The position numbers were made by a program, and so were the translations under genes. A stretch of DNA of 7,084 nucleotides. Origin: Pseudobdellovibrionaceae bacterium (GTDB taxonomy: Bacteria > Bdellovibrionota > Bdellovibrionia > Bdellovibrionales > Bdellovibrionaceae). The notes under the pieces were generated by a model. That model did no database searches, was not told the origin of the DNA, and saw nothing but the letters and a program-made list of their open reading frames with translations. Below, piece by piece: positions 5,405 to 7,084 of this stretch (its first letter is position 1; the number at the start of each line of letters is the position of its first letter). The DNA lies in NCBI GenBank assembly GCA_947374445.1, contig CANCBY010000122.1:1-7084 (forward strand). Reading direction: 5' to 3'.

Positions 5405-7084
5405 TCTGACAGTTATCGAAAATTTAGCATTTAGGGCCGCTAAAACTTGGGTCACCGAGTCATTGACGACAGAATCCTGCAGCGTGGCAGTCTTATCTTG
5501 GTAACTGAGCCTAAAAGCCACCGACTTTTGCCCCTGCGCAAGATTATCACCTTCGTAGACATCAAAGACTTCGATCTGAGTGCAAAGAGGCCCTGCGGAC
5601 TTTTTCATCTCACGAACGACATCGCCCACCTTGAGAGGCTTTAGCATAACTAGTGCTAGATCTCTTTCAACACGAGGATAGCGTGAGAAAGTTTCAATGC
5701 GAAACCCGCGCGGCTGTCCTTTGAAGAGCAAATCCAAATTAAGCTCAGCCAATGCCACCGGCACGCGGATCTTATCATCTTCAAGCCTTGACGGATGAAG
5801 AGAACCTATAAAGCCCACAGCTTTACCTTCGACCATCAAGACCGCATGCTGCCCGCGATGAATAAAATCCGGGATATCACCGCGATTTTGCACTGACGAC
5901 CATTGATACGAAGTTATATGCAATTGCTGGAGCAATTTCTCAACAGCCGCTTTGACCTCAAACACCAATGGATGGCTAGCCACTTGAGTCCATAAAGTTT
6001 TTTGATAGCCCCAAGCAACGAGTCCTAAATGCTGATGCTCTTGAAACTCCCCGCCTTCTTTGAGCGAAAATGTTTTTCCGGTCTCAAACAGTCTTCCGAC
6101 CTCAACACCCTGATGAAAATTATGGTGTGAGTTGCGGTAAAGTCCTTCGACCAAAGAAGAGCGCATGCAGTTGGCCTCAGCATTGAGTGGATTCAGCACC
6201 ATCACAGGGACGTCGCTCATCGCAAGCCCTGCGGCACGAAGAGCATTTAGAGATCCCAAGAATTTTTCTTGCGCCTCACGGCCTGAGAACGCCATATTCA
6301 CTGCTTGCGAATAGCCCGCACCACGGAGCACGTCTGAAGTTTTTCGCGAAAGCAAATAACCCGCATCATGAGGTGTGGGCGAAAGCCTTTGCTCTGGCAA
6401 AGTCTCTGGAATTTGATCGTAGCCATTGAGCCTTGCGTACTCTTCAACGAGGTCCATCTCGATCTCAAGGTCAAAGCGATACGTCGGAGGCAAAATTTGA
6501 TAACTGCCTTCACCCATTTTTTCGACCAAGCAACCCAATCGAGTCATGTAGTCTTCAAATCTTGGCGCTTCGGCCTCATAGCCCAAACGCTCCGAAATGA
6601 TTTTGATCTCGGTGCGCACCGGACTTTTTTTGATGGGATGCGGGTAATGATCATGCGGCACTGACAAGGCCTCGCCACCTGCAACTTGCAAGATCAGCTC
6701 GACAGCTCTTTCCATCGCGTTGAAAGTATTGTCCGCATCGACACCGCGAGAAAATCTGTAAGCAGAATCCGTCGTGATCCCGTGCGTGCGCGAAGCTTTG
6801 CGCACACTCGCCGGAGTGAAGTACGCGGCCTCTAAAAATATTTCTGTCGTTGCTTCGCTCACACCAGAATTTTTACCGCCCACGACACCGGCCATCGCAA
6901 CAGCACGCTCACCATCACGGATCATCAGCTCTTCTCCGGTGAGTGTGAGAGTCACTCCTTGCAGAGTTTCAAATTTTTCTCCTTGCTGGCCTTGCGACAC
7001 GATAATTTTTTTGCCTTTGATCTCGTTCATATCAAAAGCGTGCAAAGGTTGTCCGAGTTCGATCATCACGTAATTGGTGACGTC
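5402..7084 (-). CDS. pheT: Phenylalanyl-tRNA synthetase beta subunit, N-terminal part outside the window
   Basis: PheT forms the alpha2-beta2 enzyme that charges tRNA-Phe, and its beta chain hydrolyses mischarged Tyr-tRNA-Phe. The frame is open to the right edge (DVTNY precedes a GTG at 7069, which is internal), leaving 560 visible residues. By alignment with E. coli PheT about 250 N-terminal residues lie outside. Order of domains in visible numbering: B3/B4 editing domain to about 145 (GQPLHAFD, GVVGG, FLEAAYF, TTDSAYRFSRG); B5 about 155-230 (RLGYEAE, RLGC, YRFDLEIEMDLVEEYARLNGYD); the catalytically inactive synthetase-like core; and the C-terminal FDX-ACB anticodon-binding domain from about 466 (RYPRVERDLALV, VFDVYEGDNLAQGQKSVAF). 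Editing residues equivalent to E. coli His265, Gly318, Glu334 and Thr354 are kept (His15, Gly69, Glu85, Thr105). The position of Ala356 is Ser. ihfA follows after a 59-base gap; pheS would be expected further upstream. Confidence 0.97.
   Translation of the reverse strand, partial: DVTNYVMIELGQPLHAFDMNEIKGKKIIVSQGQQGEKFETLQGVTLTLTGEELMIRDGERAVAMAGVVGGKNSGVSEATTEIFLEAAYFTPASVRKASRTHGITTDSAYRFSRGVDADNTFNAMERAVELILQVAGGEALSVPHDHYPHPIKKSPVRTEIKIISERLGYEAEAPRFEDYMTRLGCLVEKMGEGSYQILPPTYRFDLEIEMDLVEEYARLNGYDQIPETLPEQRLSPTPHDAGYLLSRKTSDVLRGAGYSQAVNMAFSGREAQEKFLGSLNALRAAGLAMSDVPVMVLNPLNAEANCMRSSLVEGLYRNSHHNFHQGVEVGRLFETGKTFSLKEGGEFQEHQHLGLVAWGYQKTLWTQVASHPLVFEVKAAVEKLLQQLHITSYQWSSVQNRGDIPDFIHRGQHAVLMVEGKAVGFIGSLHPSRLEDDKIRVPVALAELNLDLLFKGQPRGFRIETFSRYPRVERDLALVMLKPLKVGDVVREMKKSAGPLCTQIEVFDVYEGDNLAQGQKSVAFRLSYQDKTATLQDSVVNDSVTQVLAALNAKFSITVR

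Noticed and set aside
7067..7069. GTG at 7069 as the pheT start
   Set aside because: The frame continues upstream to the window edge with DVTNY, a conserved internal PheT segment, so this is mid-gene.

Overview
The window looks like chromosomal DNA from a Gram-negative, proteobacterium-like organism. The right half has the gene order pheT - ihfA - MerR-type regulator - tRNA-Pro(GGG), all read on the minus strand. I know this order from proteobacteria such as Pseudomonas. The protein style (a large charged transglutaminase/VWA protein, a PheT with a TDSAYRFSRG motif) makes me think of Bdellovibrio-like predatory bacteria, but that is an impression and not a demonstration.

Layout. (1) Positions 1-3203, plus strand: one very long gene whose reading frame is already open at the left edge, so its start lies outside the window. 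The visible 1066 residues carry a transglutaminase-like domain with an apparent Cys-His-Asp triad, a long charged linker, a helical middle part and a von Willebrand A domain with a complete MIDAS metal site. (2) Positions 3215-3989, minus strand: a regulator with two HTH_XRE domains, followed 28 bases downstream by a 56-residue membrane-protein ORF with a good ribosome binding site. This pair converges on the long gene with only 11 bases between stop codons. (3) Positions 3990-4242: intergenic DNA with two copies of the dyad CGAAnnTTCGCC (candidate operators) and a possible terminator for the tRNA transcript. (4) Positions 4243-7084, minus strand: tRNA-Pro, a MerR-family protein with an unusually long N-terminal extension, IHF alpha, and the C-terminal 560 residues of the phenylalanyl-tRNA synthetase beta chain, which runs off the right edge.

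How the genes work together. The right-hand block is a housekeeping operon: PheT charges and proofreads tRNA-Phe, IHF alpha bends DNA as half of a heterodimer, and the MerR protein and tRNA-Pro follow at the end. A perfect match to the E. coli IHF consensus lies across the pheT stop codon just upstream of ihfA, overlapping a plausible -35 box, so IHF may control its own gene. The left-hand genes have no assigned pathway. The transglutaminase-VWA protein could be a metal-dependent scaffold with peptidase or crosslinking chemistry. The double-HTH regulator plus small membrane protein looks like a small self-regulated unit. Composition differs between the halves: single sampled lines read about one third G+C in the VWA gene and about one half in ihfA.
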